A DNA stretch of 64,000 nt from Apostichopus japonicus (taxonomy: Eukaryota > Echinodermata > Holothuroidea > Aspidochirotida > Stichopodidae). Under the pieces are notes generated by a model that ran no database searches, had not been told where the DNA came from, and saw only the letters and a program-made list of their open reading frames with translations. Positions 13,001 through 26,890 of this stretch are shown here, piece by piece. The position numbers and the translations under genes are program-made. The stretch is taken from positions 4,958,001 to 5,022,000 of the forward strand of contig NC_092566.1 of NCBI RefSeq assembly GCF_037975245.1, in the 5' to 3' direction. Position 1 is the first letter of the stretch, and every line of letters starts with the position of its first letter.

Positions 13001-14277
13001 TACGTACCTCTTTCAAGTTGACAACATTTCAAGTTGGCACGTTTTGTACCCAATGTGAACTTGAATGCAATGTTTAACCGCGGGATGATTAGAATATATC
13101 TTACTCTTTCCATCAGTCAAACTCAATTTTTTTTCTCACCCTGGAGTATCTCTCAAAACTATTTATATATCTTCAATCTTACCCTAGAAATGTCAACATT
13201 TTAGATTACAGCTGTTGCCTCGAGAGACATTTCCAATGCTGAAAATGATAGAATATATGCTATGTACGTATCATATGAAAAAATAGACATTTCAAAGACG
13301 TGGTAAGACATAAATAGCTTCAAATTAAAAATCTTCCTTTTTTCTTTTACCACAATTAACTTAACGGACATATTTAAACTTGTTTTCCCTCTGTCGAGTA
13401 CAATCATGGTGTGTCCTTAAAGCTGTATATCGATATTAAAATCAATCAACCAATAAATCCGATTCAATTAAATTTCCCAAAGACAGGAAATAAAAGATAC
13501 ATATTGTCTAGTTTGATCGGACATCTTAAAAAATCACTATGGTATACTGAGTACAAAGTTTGGCCCAAAATTTGTTCAACTTCATTGGAAAATATCTTGG
13601 AATCCTGGATTCTCTGACAAGCTGGATTCTCTGTCCAGTCGATTTATAAACTAGACACCGAGGAGGGTTAAATTAGACATTAAAATGACTTCGTCATAAT
13701 GGGTAAAAAATATTTTTTGCGATTTTTTTTAGCTTTATACTGGTATAGTCCCTACATATAGGTGACTATTTTATGTTAATGTACTTTCTGGCATTTATTA
13801 AGGACAATAACGATAATTGTATAATGTATGTGCAGCTAATAATGTTATAAAAGAAACACGAGACATCAATTCTTATGGTACAAAAAGTACTAATTCTGCC
13901 GTCGAAAATTGATTGAAATTCCATGCCGGTATATACTGAAATAGTTAATTGTTTCTGATAAAATCTCAGATCATACTCTACAATAATTTGCCTATGATGG
14001 AGGGTTAGGTTGGGGTGTGGTGGGATAGGGTATAGAATAAAGGGAAACAAAATTAAGTGCGACCTGGAATTTTGAAAATTCTGATGTTCCCATTGAAGCA
14101 AGTATATGAACGCATACTGCACCAAACCTATAACTGTTACAGAGTGTATAGTTTTCTTTGCATACACTGTGTGGAAGAAAGTATACATGCATGGCTATGT
14201 TTAAGTGACTAACAGTGTCTCACAATCTTACTATAGATTGACAATGCACTCTTGTATGTATGTATATGTGTATATGT
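10082..14277. other. Intergenic tract
   Basis: No gene recognised. Apart from a 49-nt pure pyrimidine run (10893-10941), poly-C near 12122-12136, a 17-bp tandem duplication of TGGATTCTCTG at about 13605-13637 and a stretch near 11555-11600 sharing AACGCATTTATACGGT with 3436, I see only AT-rich unique-looking DNA. Confidence 0.5.
10893..10941. repeat. Pure pyrimidine run, G-quadruplex-prone on the minus strand
   Basis: Forty-nine consecutive C or T bases built from CCCCT and CCCT units. The minus strand carries at least seven runs of three or four G with single-A spacers, matching the usual G-quadruplex pattern. The mirror-like symmetry also allows triplex (H-DNA). Confidence 0.7.
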
Positions 14278-14467
14278 GATCTTCCCGCAAGCAGGAACTC
14301 GCGAAAGAAGCCATGGAGGCTTATAGACTCGCAAGCTGACCGAAGCCAATCTCTCGGCACACATCCATTTAACGTCCATGTCGGGAAGTTGTTATTGAAC
14401 AACACCCTTGCCAGACGACACACCTTGCTGTCGGCGGGGAATCGAACCGGGGATCCCATGACTGGGA
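14278..14467 (-). mobile_element. tRNA-derived SINE, truncated copy (family 1)
   Basis: Identical to the copy at 9843-10032 except for three substitutions in 190 bp. It keeps the B box GGTTCGATTCC (14438-14448) but stops within the anticodon-arm region, so the A box and tRNA 5' half are missing, as in a 5'-truncated insertion. The 3' side runs into a TATG/TATA-rich tail near 14250-14275. Confidence 0.87.
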
Positions 14468-15070
14468 CTCTTTAAATCGTTTCGACTTAAATTAAGTCAA
14501 TGAATGTATATGATCAGTCAAAATATGACATTATCACTCCCTAGCATTTCAGAAGCTTTTGTCTGAAATCAGCTAAAAAGAATTAACATTTTGAGAAGAA
14601 AATGAATTGTCCCTCACACTGCCCTCCCCAACAATAGCCCTATGCTCTTACACCCTCTCGCAAACCGCTACCAAATCAAATCCAAAGACCTCCTTTACGA
14701 TATGTATCAACAAATACAACTCTAAGAAAACAAGCGAGAGAGAGAGAGAGGATAGAAAGTCTTATCCACAAACACTCTTATAAGGTTTAAATTAAATTAA
14801 AATATCGAAATGACTTTCTTTTCATATATCAATGACAAACATTCGGTATGTAAAATAACTTGTCGACTTAACATCATCGCAAGTTATTTATGATCATCAG
14901 CAATGAAACACGAAACTTGAGTTGATAAGTGACAGTTTGTGATTAAACGTAAATGTATGACTAACGAGAACTGTTCGGATCAACGGTAACATAGAACGAC
15001 AAATTGAAGGCGTCTCATCCACTTACATATATATCTATGCATCAGAATATGTATATGAAACACAATAGCC

Positions 15071-15250
<180 letters not shown>

Positions 15251-18200
15251 GTACCTTATAGGACACGAGGATATCATAGATTTCGGATATAGGCCTATTA
15301 CATAGTTTGGTATAGTAACATGTAAGAATTATGGCCTGGGCTAATTTCCATTTATTCCTTTTCCGAATTGTCATGTCTTTCACACTCTCCTTTGACCACT
15401 CTGGGTGGGGGAGGAGGGGTTACGGTGGGGGGTGGTGGTGTTGCAGATATCCGTTACGCATGCTTGGTTACGCGACTAAGAGAAAATTCTCTCTATATAA
15501 GAACTTTATATCATGCAATTTGTGTTCAGAACAGGAAATTGTTTCAATATTTCCGTAGCAATAAGAATGCCTCAAGAACATATCCGGTTAGACACTGACG
15601 GTTAAACAAATACTGGTTGTTGTGATAAGACGTCTATGACATCTATGACTTAACTCGCATTGCGTCTGGCACACAAACGCAAATCGTTACAAGCGTCCCA
15701 TTTAACATCCCTTATGTATAGCTATAATACACATACTACATGACATGCTGTGGCATCATTTAATTATGCATCAGGGGGCTTTATTCAGTTTCCGAGATCA
15801 CTCTATAAGAGGCCCTTTATACTCCAATAAGAGTATATATCGAGCATATTATGTATTTTTATGAGAGTTAATTTACCCCCTCCCCCCCAAAAAAAATGGA
15901 GGTACAATAAGTATAGTACAGTTTATTATTGTAATGTTAATTTCTGTAAAGCCGTGCAGAATGTAAAATCAAGATTATGCCTCATCTTTTCACATACACG
16001 CCCCAACACACACACATACACCCCCCCCTCCCACCACGCAACCACACCGACAAGAACCTGAGATAATGACACGTTGTCTGTTACAAATTATAATGGAGGA
16101 AACTTGACATGCCACTGTAGAAACCTGGCAGTTGATTCTTTTAATCATGGTTTACATTTAAACGTTTTTTTTTACGATTTCGGGAAACCGGTATTTTGTA
16201 AAATTTTAATTATAGAGCTATACACCGAGGTTTATACAAAATATATTTTAATGAGTCAAATTGGAAAGAATTATTTACAGGTATATTATTACTAAAAGAG
16301 GGGGTACATGTATAAGTTATTAAATGTTTAAGTTATTAACTGCGGCCTTTGATAAATGTTAGCCTTGTAAACAATTGTTATTGACCATGTGTGCCCTTGA
16401 CCAAACAAATCCAATTTTAATGAATCGAAAGTCGGAGCAGTATATTATCTTTCTTTTTTAATTACTTTTATATTGAAACATGCAGGGTAGGTAGTGTATT
16501 AATGAATCTGGTGCAATATAACCGCGTGTATATCACGTGTGTACGTAATGTCGGATCGGGTACTTAAATGGTTTACTAATATTGTCAGCTATTTTATCCA
16601 TTAAATTAATCCCTATATAGTTGGTTTTGTTCAAGTTAAACATAGTTAGGTTACAAGTTCCTGGTGAATTGCGTACCCGGGTGACAGGGGAGGGTGAAAT
16701 ACCCACCCGCAACGTCCTCCGTCACAATCATCTCTTCCTCATCCCATCCAACTCCAATCTCCTTCCCCGCCCCTCCCAGCTCCTCCCCACACTTCCAATT
16801 ACGTCCCTAACCCACCGAGCCCCTACCCGCCCCTCCCTTTCCATAATACAGACACTACTATCCCCAAAAATATCAATAAAAACGTTACGTGTACCTTTCA
16901 GGTCGATCTAGCACATAAATATCTATTCAGGTGATAAATGACAAAACTTCAACCGACCCCAACCCCCACCCCCACACCCACACATTTTTCCATCACCCCA
17001 TACCCCCCTCCCCTTTGTTTTAAATGTGTTAGCGGCCAATCTTGTATTCCCGCTGACACAGTATACTCGCGACTTACCGCCGATGTTTTTTTTTAGATTT
17101 AAATGAAGTGAACACAGCTTACTGTAAGTTTTTGATTTTACGAGTAAACATTAAAGTGTCATAACTAACAGGTTTAAGAATTATAAAATAAACTCACCAC
17201 TAATATAACTCTTTGGCAAGTTCCATATTACAGAGAGTCAAGAAACCAGGAACGACAAGAAACTCAATCCAGTGTTCTAAAATCTCCGATAAAAAGATAA
17301 AAATCCGTGTAAATTCACACAGCGTTAAAAAATCACGTATACGTAAGAGTCTCCAAGGTTAAATTTTCATACCAGTGTAGCGAAGTGAAATTATAAATTC
17401 CGTTAAACCGTATATTATCCAATATCTAGCATCAAGTGAAGAAAAAGAATCTTGTATCCTTTTATGCTTGAATACGGTACGTCTGTTGAGGGGAAGCGTA
17501 AAACTAACTAAAACTGTGGTTATACATAGGTTCATATCAATATACAGTTCATGCATTTCGGGCGTTGAAGCGAATGGTCGTTTCGCGAACGGTTTAGCAG
17601 TATTTGAAAGAACCCGACAGCAATCCGTGCTACCATCGCCCATAGATGGCGTGTAAACTTTTTTTTAATGGAGTTGCAAATAACGTGTATGCGTTTGATA
17701 TGCAGGAGAAAGTTCAATAAAAGACAAGACAAAAAGACTATACCTCTTTTTTCCTCTCCGTCAAGGAATAGCTTTTACATTATTCACCGTTTCGTAGATG
17801 ATGATACGAGATAATTCCGGTTACTATGGCGACGAATTTTATGCAATATTGTATGGTTTGTTTTTCCTTGTCTTTTTTGTTTATGAGGGTCGGGGGGGGG
17901 GATAAATTTATTTACTTGACGTTAAAAAACAGAATATATGATATATAAAGACTAATTAATTATTGAATTGCTATAAAGAATAAAAGAAAAGGTAATATTT
18001 GGTGGACTTATTAAACTAATTTGTAGAAAGAACAGACTTTGTGGACATAGGTTAATACGGCATTGACAAGATTAAGGATATGGTATAAGTGGACGTTTAA
18101 AATACATATACCCAAAACAACGCTTTGAGTGGCGGAAGAAGGGGGGGGGTGGTGGAGGGGTGCATTCGTATAAATAAAGAAAATAATTGTTTTTTTGTAA

Positions 18201-20397
18201 CAGAAGTCTATACACTGTTCAAACGGAAGTATATATATAAATGTTGTACGTTTAGATATTTGGGTACGATGTTGACTAATCCAGAAGTGGGTCAGATTAA
18301 TGTATGCCCTCCTTAGGTTCAATGAGATACCCGTATCTTTATTTTGTTAGCAGGTCTATTCACTATCATCAGCTATATAGTTAGGCGAAATAAACCATGA
18401 CTATACAGAAAGCGCGGATTAAGGAGCAAAGAATAGGAAGGACGGATTATATATTATGTTTGTGGAACTGGTAGTTGTTTATTGGTCCCAAGTCTTCGTT
18501 GAGACCAGTGATGTGAGACTTTAACTTTCTTACTAATCTTAGTACTCGACGGGTTTAAGAAAATTGTCAACCAAAGCCCCCCCCACCTCCCTCAACTAAA
18601 ATAAAACAAAGCACACCATTAAATCTCTCCCACAGGCCTACACCTGCCATCCATTTAATTCCAGCTACCTTAATAGACGTTTCAACATATGAAACCCTAT
18701 AGGTCCCAAGGGTTTACGTCGTATATCAATGCAACATTTGTTTTAGTGTTTTTCCTTTGTGTGTGTATGGTATTTCGGACATAAATATATACCCCGATAT
18801 AACACAAATGTACCTCAAAGTCATTAAGGGGCCTTAAGTCTGTCAGATCCTAATGCATTCTTCCTCTGTTGTCTAAAAATAATTTTCAAAATCTGTCAAC
18901 TCGTCGTATTTCAACTGAACAGAGCAATCAATTTGATAGGCATAAAGTTTATGGACGAAAACCAATAAAGGACTATTTTGTTTAATGTAAAAAAAAAATA
19001 ATAAAAAAAATATGATGAAGCTATTTTTGGCTCTGTTCCCCATTTCAGTATTTTCCAGTAGACTATAGGGCAGCCACGGCGAAAGACATTAGCTCTTTAA
19101 TTGTGGACTATAACAAACTCACCGTCCCATTCCTGTCTTTGCTATATGCCTGTATGCCAGTACACATCTTTAAGTTTAGTCCAAAATATTGATATACTAC
19201 ATCTCATCCCTTGCCGAACGTGGTTGGTTTCCCCTTACCCATTGCCAGATTATCGATTAGACAGATGCCACTGTGCCAAGGCCCGCCCCCCCCCACCACC
19301 AAGTCAAGGGAAGTCAGCGAAGCCTCCTTGATACAAGACATTCCAACTTTCTAGTTCCTACAGTTCCTAGCGGTGACTACAAAACGTATGATAACGGAGA
19401 AACGAAAGCATATATGCTGTCTTATAGGATCCAAGAGGGGCTTAATCCAGCACTGCCCTGTTTGTTACCCTTCACTCAAATTATAACGTGTTATAGGGTT
19501 ATGTCACACTGGCAAAGTGTATACGTTAACGGTATAATCTTTGAAAGGACAAAGGCAATGGCGGGTCCAGGATTTCTCCGGAAGTATCGGTAAATAACCG
19601 ATATTATACCGAAAAAAATGGTGCCAAAAAACAAAACAAAATCGGTTCAAAGCACAAGAATGCAAAATGACGTTTGCAGTTAATTATTAGTATTAGTGCC
19701 AAAGAAATTCAGAAGAATGGCACGGGCCCGATCCGCTCCTTAGATCTACCTCTGGAAGTGTTGTAGGGCCTATGGTCATTTCAGTATACATCACTACATT
19801 TTACCTGTGAATATAGACTGTCAGATTCTTACTGTATATGTCATATACAAAAACAAAATACTCTACCCAATTTAACATATGCTTACCTTAACTTTTCACA
19901 TACACAAAATCCTACACTAAACTTAATTTTGCCGGGGTTCTATTGCTTTTTCACAATAGTTCAGCATAAATAATTGTAGTACGAATTCGCTATCTCTTCA
20001 CTTTGTCATAATAAAACCTTTTTCTCCCCCAAGAACTTACACAAAGCCTCGTTAACATACTTACACACGCTATCTATACAAGTTTCAGTTTTTGTTGTAA
20101 AATTGGCGGGAAACTTCTTGATATCCTCAGAGAAAATTGTCAGTTCTAATCAGAGTATAGGCAAATTTCTCTTTATTAGTTTACGGTCCTTTCAAGTGCG
20201 CACACTAATGATATAAAGGAAATGATATATAAATATATATAGGCTCTGACCCACGGTCTCCTTGTGTTAATGCTTCTATATGTATCAGTGCACAAGAGAA
20301 AGCGAAATAAAGAATATACAGAAAGTACATTGACATCCACATATCAATATGTGGGTCAGTTTATCCGAGGATCATCGTATAAGTCCATGCCACCTGA

Positions 20398-20610
20398 TGA
20401 CGTCACCGATAGAATCTTTACTATACTTCATCAGAAAATATAGAAGATCAAATTTGAATAGAGCCAGGTCTCCAGAGATGACGTCACCCAAATGAAAATA
20501 AGATTTTCCGAATTCAACATGATAATTCGATGGTGGTAGAAAATGCATGTATCGGAGAAGCTGGATATAAGGAGTGACGTAATTATTAGTCAGCGTGGAA
20601 ACAACGTCAT
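20398..20610. promoter_or_regulatory. Cluster of CRE-like sites
   Basis: Two perfect TGACGTCA palindromes lie at 20398-20405 and 20479-20486, followed by TGACGTAA near 20574 and an ACGTCAT word near 20604. TGACGTCA is the CREB/ATF consensus. No gene start is evident nearby, and similar words occur singly at about 10770, 23738 and 26201, so some may be repeat-borne. Confidence 0.3.
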
Positions 20611-23600
20611 AATTATAATTAATTCACATAATTTTATTGTTGAAATTTACACAAATGTTTTCCCAAAATCACAAAATAAACTATCGATATGGTCAAATGT
20701 AAAAGAAAACAAACAGTTTCGTTCTGTCAAGTCTTTTAGGAAAAGTAGGAGAATATTATATACGTTATGCATGATACGGTACGATTGGCAGGGAGTTTGT
20801 GTGTCTTATACCAGGGTTCCTTTAAGACTCGCCCCAAACCACGTGCCGCCCTCTGAAAAAGTATTGACCGTAGCTGCATGTATTGACTGTACACTAGCGT
20901 CTAATTACTGACGGTGGCAAGCTGTGTGTGTATTTTCTGGGATCGATGGTGGTGTCTAACACTTCTGTTACACCTCATTCGAAACCTGGTCAGATTACCG
21001 GCATCAGACGTTTCTTTGTGCGCGACTGTTCACTCCCTTTAATAATGCGATCCAGGGTCAAGTCCGGCCCGTAAAAGATTTCAATGCGCGGTGTTTGGAA
21101 TGCAGATTCCCTACTCAATTGACAAAAGAAAGTATTTTTTGTCTGTGCATATCCAATCCTGTCGTTATGCTTTCGTTAATTGTCATTTACATCATTAACA
21201 CTCCAAGATTCCTACCATAGACCCTATACTGGAAGTGGAATATATAAAAACACCTCTGATACCTATATAGCGGTCATAATACCTGGTTACATTATCTCCT
21301 CATTTGACTATCAGCTACAGTGCTACAGAATGTGTACTATTGAGTCAAGTTTATCTTCGAGTTCTGGCTATATTTTGTAGCACAAAGTTTCTTACATATC
21401 ATATGAATATTTTGTAAAGAATGATACATCAAATTTATTAATATTTACTGTTTATAAGTACTGTTACTATGGATTCTTACCTTCTTCGTAGAAGTATATC
21501 ATGCAGATTTCATGTTTCCTGTTGCCAGAAGACATCCCTTGCATTAAACATGGTAGATTGTCCTTGTAGCATCCACGAACATTGTACATTGGTATATATG
21601 GTGAACTTATATATACGTGTTATATGGTTCTATTATTCACACTGATATAAAATTTATTACTTTTCACAATGACACTCACACTCTTTTGCTATATTATAGC
21701 TCGTCGGCAATAAATTTATGACTATCTCACTGAAGTTGCGTGTTAGATTTCCCGAATGCACCCACATTGAAATGTTAAACACATAAAATAGTGTCTACGG
21801 TTCTACAGTTTTCGAGAAGTTCACACACGTACCATGCATGTAAATAAGAAAGCAAACACGGATAAAGGAGGAGGTACACACACGTTGGATCAAAGTACCC
21901 CTAGGCAGGGCGAGCGGAATCCCCTTCGCTACTGTTGACGAAATCAAACAAAGTTTATAACATCTCAAGTATATTATTCCCAGTAATGACGATGTGCTGA
22001 TCAAACAATGTGGTTGTTGTAACGATTCTGTGATATACCTTTAACGTGATACAACCCGCATATTCGAATACCCTTATTTCCTCAACTAAGTGGGCCTATA
22101 CGCGGAGGTGCGTAATCACGAAAAGGGCATGGGTGCATCAGGAGGGACGACACGTATCCCCCACCCCCACCCCCACACATATACGATCTATGGATACACA
22201 TGCAATAAACAGCGTGGTGACAATTTGTTATCTATTCGATGAATATGGCGCCCCTCAGTTCGATCCTGCATGTTTAGCAGACAACGATGTCTGAACTTCT
22301 CCATAAACGTACATATAAGTATACATATATACTAGATATCCATGGATCTATTGTACGACATAACCAACATCTCATTATACAGTTGCATTATCCGCCTCAT
22401 TTTATTGATACAAATAATTCATACATGTAAATTAGCACAAATAAACGCTATATACCTTATGCTTACAAATGATAAAAACAGTAATACGCTCATCAAATGT
22501 TATAGATGTAGCTTAACGACTGTATCAAGGAAGAAAGAATGTAAAACACCCCGAAGCCGAGAGGCAGCAATTATTTTTTACCGAGCTCTCGTAAACAAAA
22601 ATATAAAAATTTCTAGTCTTGAAATATATGACGGTTGAGATTGCAAAAGATGGTATTTCTTGATAAATAAAATTAATAAATATATAGTCGGCAGGGTATA
22701 CAGATCATCGCAACTTTTGGTCGGTGACAAGAAAGCAATTAAGACATTTTTGAAGGGATGTTTTGACTAAGTAATTGCTCCTGTGGGGGTCACTTGGAAT
22801 GTTAATAACCAATTAACTATCTGCTGTATAAAATAAATGTATTAATCAAAGATGGATTGCTTTAACATCAAAGTTTATGATAAAGGGTAGACGAAATTCG
22901 GCTCTTACATATAGAATATTAAACCTATTTATCAAATATATCTTCTTGTGCCCCCCCCCCTAAATTCATTTCGTTCTTAAGTAGATGGTTCAGGTTTCTA
23001 GAATCATGTAACAATACATATTCAACTCCCAAAAAAATGTAATTATGTGACATAATTGTCCCCAGGCACCTACTTTGCTATCTATACCGCTGGTCAAAAG
23101 TTAGCGTTGATAGATATTTTTAATATAAGTACACAATTTCATATGTCATGTACAGGCATACCTAGTGTAGTCTTCTTTGCATTGTTGTATATATTACAGC
23201 CTAAGCTGGTGTTGTCAATGTCACCTACCCTTGAGGCTCATAAATCAGGGGCGCCACCACGTATAATTCACCCCCCCCCCCCGCCAGAATAAGCTCGGAG
23301 CCCCCCCCCCCACTTCCACTTGCAGACAGAATATAATGAAATGAAACAAAAACCTTGTGTACACAACATAAATGCATACATGTATATGGTATGTGCGGTA
23401 CATTCTAAGCAGTCGAAAAGTCTTCAACATTATTTCTAAAATTGGAAAGTATAGCACAATATGCCATCTTAGTACCCTCCGTTTTAGCAAATCTTCCGTG
23501 GATTCCTCTCCTGGACGACATAAATTTCTTACCCCCCGCCCACCCCCTCAGTACTAAAATGGAGGTTGCTAACTTTGATCATAACCAGTTAATTGTGGCT

Positions 23601-24314
23601 TACAACTTAAGCAGGACAGTTGTCAAGGTAACTTGAGTGGATATCATTTTGAATAATACTGTCTGAAACAGGTTGCTTTAACGTCCCACCATCATATAAA
23701 GACTTGGACGCAATATATAGAGTTTGCGATAGGCTTACTGACGTCACAGTATAAGCTTTTCAAATATGGACTACACTTCTTTCTTTCCAGAACCAATCCC
23801 ATCCCCATACAAACCAAAACAATACAGTTTTTGTAAAAAAAAATCATAGTTTGCGAGGAAAGGGGTGGTAGGCAACACCAACCCCTTTGAAAGAAGCTAA
23901 TTTCGTTTCAAATTTTTCCTCAAGTATTGAAATGCTCTGTTTGGGGATTTCTTTCCTCTCTCGTTTTTCATATCAATATCACATTAATGATCATGAATAA
24001 TTTACAATAAATTGGGAATAAAATCCAGTTTAAACGTAAATTTGAATTACAAATGGTTCTCACTAAAACGAGCCAAAATTGATAATGATCTTGGAAATGC
24101 CAATTTGTCTCTCATACTTAATTTATTACTAAACAGAGAAACTTGAAATTTGAGTTACGACAATATTTGAGTACTATAAACTGAAAAGTCACATTGAAGC
24201 AATGCATGGAGTCAATTATATAAAGGCTAATTTACATGTCCCCCCCCCCCCCCCCGCCGATTGTAAAAGGCGGTAAAACATATTCCTTTGGTTATCTATA
24301 ATGACATCAGAGAG

Positions 24315-24332
24315 ATGTTTCCATGGAAACAT
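24315..24332. repeat. 18-bp perfect palindrome
   Basis: ATGTTTCCATGGAAACAT equals its own reverse complement. The core resembles the RFX X-box palindrome but lacks the usual R and Y positions (TCC/GGA in place of RCC/GGY). Confidence 0.6.
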
Positions 24333-24932
24333 ATTCTGCTGGTTGTATCTTTAACTTCATGAATCACCTGTCTCCGTTGAGGTAAATTTTTGATGATATC
24401 TGCTACCAAAGTATTCATAAGAATGATGTCGAACGAAAAGCTGAAAGTTTGTGATTTATTTAGGAAGTTGCCCAAACCAAAAAATAGACTGAACGATAAC
24501 TTGATAAGAACACGGAATGACTTCATTAATTATCATATACTCTCAATTAGTTGTGTTACTCTGCTTACAAACAGATTACTCAGTTAGAGTTGTCATTTTG
24601 TTGTTGTTGATATCTAATCTACAAGCAATGTAGCTATACTTGACTGGTAGTCGAATTGAAATGAATATAAATGACATGAAAAAGGAGCTCCTGTTCAATT
24701 CTCTTTTAAATATCAAATTTGCGTTATGACTTGAATTATACTGTCTTCGCGACAGAATGTTGACAGCCAAATGCATGGAAACACCAAACTTCGAGTTTTC
24801 GTAAAAGTATATCCACATTTTTTTCTTAAAATCTTCAATGTACGGTGAACAATCGTTTTGTCATTTTGAAAACGAAATGATCAATTCACAGGAAATCATT
24901 AGTTTATTGCAAGTGATTAAGTTTGTTATAAT

Positions 24933-24959
24933 GGGGGTGGGGAGGGAAGGGAGGGAGGG
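24933..24959 (+). repeat. G-quadruplex-type G-run cluster
   Basis: On the plus strand, G5-T-G4-A-G3-AA-G3-A-G3-A-G3 gives six G runs with loops of one or two nucleotides. Confidence 0.65.
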
Positions 24960-26817
24960 TTAGATTTACTGACTTTTTTATACACACAATTCTTTCCAGT
25001 TACTTTTCCTTTGCACTTTAACGTTATTGTAGAAAATTGCTGACATATTTACAGAATAATTTGACGATTTTATGGCACCTCAAGGTTTCCGTAAGCTTGT
25101 CATTTTTTCATCCTTCAGTAGGCCTCAAAAACTTATCGCACTTGCCTATAATACCATTGTATCACAAAACAATTTATTAAAGTCGGTCGATGAAAGAGAG
25201 TTTATTCGTGGAGTGAAAATAGTATAGCCTTTATCTCGTTAGTTCTTTTGGTTACACTGCAGATTGGCCTCTTGTATATATTAGACGCATATATATACAT
25301 ATATAAATATGTTCGTCAGTTTTCATAACTAACCTTGTAGTCATATGTACCTATATAGTACGTGTATATGCATGTTACAATGTTTAGACTCGATTTTTTC
25401 CCTTTTAAGAGAAATTTTGGTGCTTGGCCATATTTGGATTTAAGATTGCGTAACATTGACCCAGTCATTTTGATAATCCAATCTGTTCCTAAACGGTAAG
25501 AATGTGCGAACTGTTTAATCCCGCAAATAGGAACTGTTGTCTCATAAATGTAATATAACACTGTTCTCCATCTGCGGAAATTTTGACCTCACGTCTAAGT
25601 TTATATTCGCTGGTGAATTTAAGTCTAGGAAGAAAACTTTTTCAGGTACCTTATCCAGGTGCGGATCCGGAAGGGGAGGGAGGGGAGAACGTGGCGTAAA
25701 AACCCCAATTCACAAAATGCACACAACAAAAGAACAGTTAGTAGCATAACATAGCATGTAGTCCCACAAATAGCGTAGATATGCCTGAGAAAATTTTCGA
25801 GGGAGGTAAGGGGGGGGGGTCGGTGTCATCGACCTCTGTGGCCACATCCCTCCTTTTTGAAAGTCCTATAGATCAGCCTTGATATCGTTCCTGCTACGGT
25901 GAGGGTGTGGTACTACCAGGGGCTGGTAAACAGGAGGAGTTGGAGGGATAGAGATCTAACATGTTCCAATTTTCCATATGTTGAAAAGCCCACCTTAAAG
26001 TAGCATGATGATTTATTTTTGATAATTTTTTTCGTTGCTATTTGTTACTCAAATCACATGACTGATTAAGTCATAATCCTTGAATATGTCATGTTTTGAA
26101 CTTTGACTTCAACTGTAGTAGGTTGGCTTCAATATTTAATAAAAAAATCCTTTTGCTCATTTCGAGCACTATTTCATGATTTATTCATAAGGGACATCGC
26201 TGACGTCACAGACCTTTTCATTTTCAAGGGAGTCATTGTCACGGATACGTACGACCGCGAACGTAATCACGTTTGATAGTAAAAAGCCAACAGAAAAATA
26301 ATCTGTTACTAATACTTTCTGAAAATTTCCGTCGGGTATAAAGTGTCTATCCCGCATGTATCTATAGAAAGTGATTTCTGGGCTCAAGACGACCAATAGC
26401 AAATTTTACGGAATTTTATAGTTCAAGATTTCTTCTTCAAAAAGTATACTCAAACTTTAATCGGTGCGGTCAAATTTCTAGCCAAAAATAGGAATATTTG
26501 AAAATAGAGTGACGTTGATGTTACCAATGCAATCAAAATCAATGGTTGTGTGATACTCGCAGCTTGCGAATACAACTAAAATGGGGGAAAGATTAACGAG
26601 AAAAAAGAGTAACACCAAACAGTATAAGTATAAAATTACGGAAGAAAAACTTCATTTTTTATTTTTTAGTGGTTTGAGGAAGAAAAAGTACAGGTAAAAT
26701 TGTGGATCTTAAGAAAATCATGTTAATCAGAAATATCTATCTAATTAAGCATCACACTCCAATCAGCGTTGAATTGTACACTTTTAGGCTAAACGTTATG
26801 CCGAAGTCATGCTTATA

Positions 26818-26834
26818 CATATATATATATATAA

Positions 26835-26889
<55 letters not shown>
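26818..26889. repeat. (TA)n microsatellite
   Basis: About 70 bp of alternating TA with one AAATATG interruption near 26833. Confidence 0.92.

Positions 26890-26890
<1 letters not shown>

Noticed and set aside
17460-17650. CpG-rich block with opposing frames as an exon
   Set aside because: No splice borders or protein similarity recognised; high CpG is usual across this left tract.
20543-20911. 122-codon plus-strand frame downstream of the CRE cluster
   Set aside because: No similarity recognised and no codon pattern; the CRE sites alone do not make it a gene.
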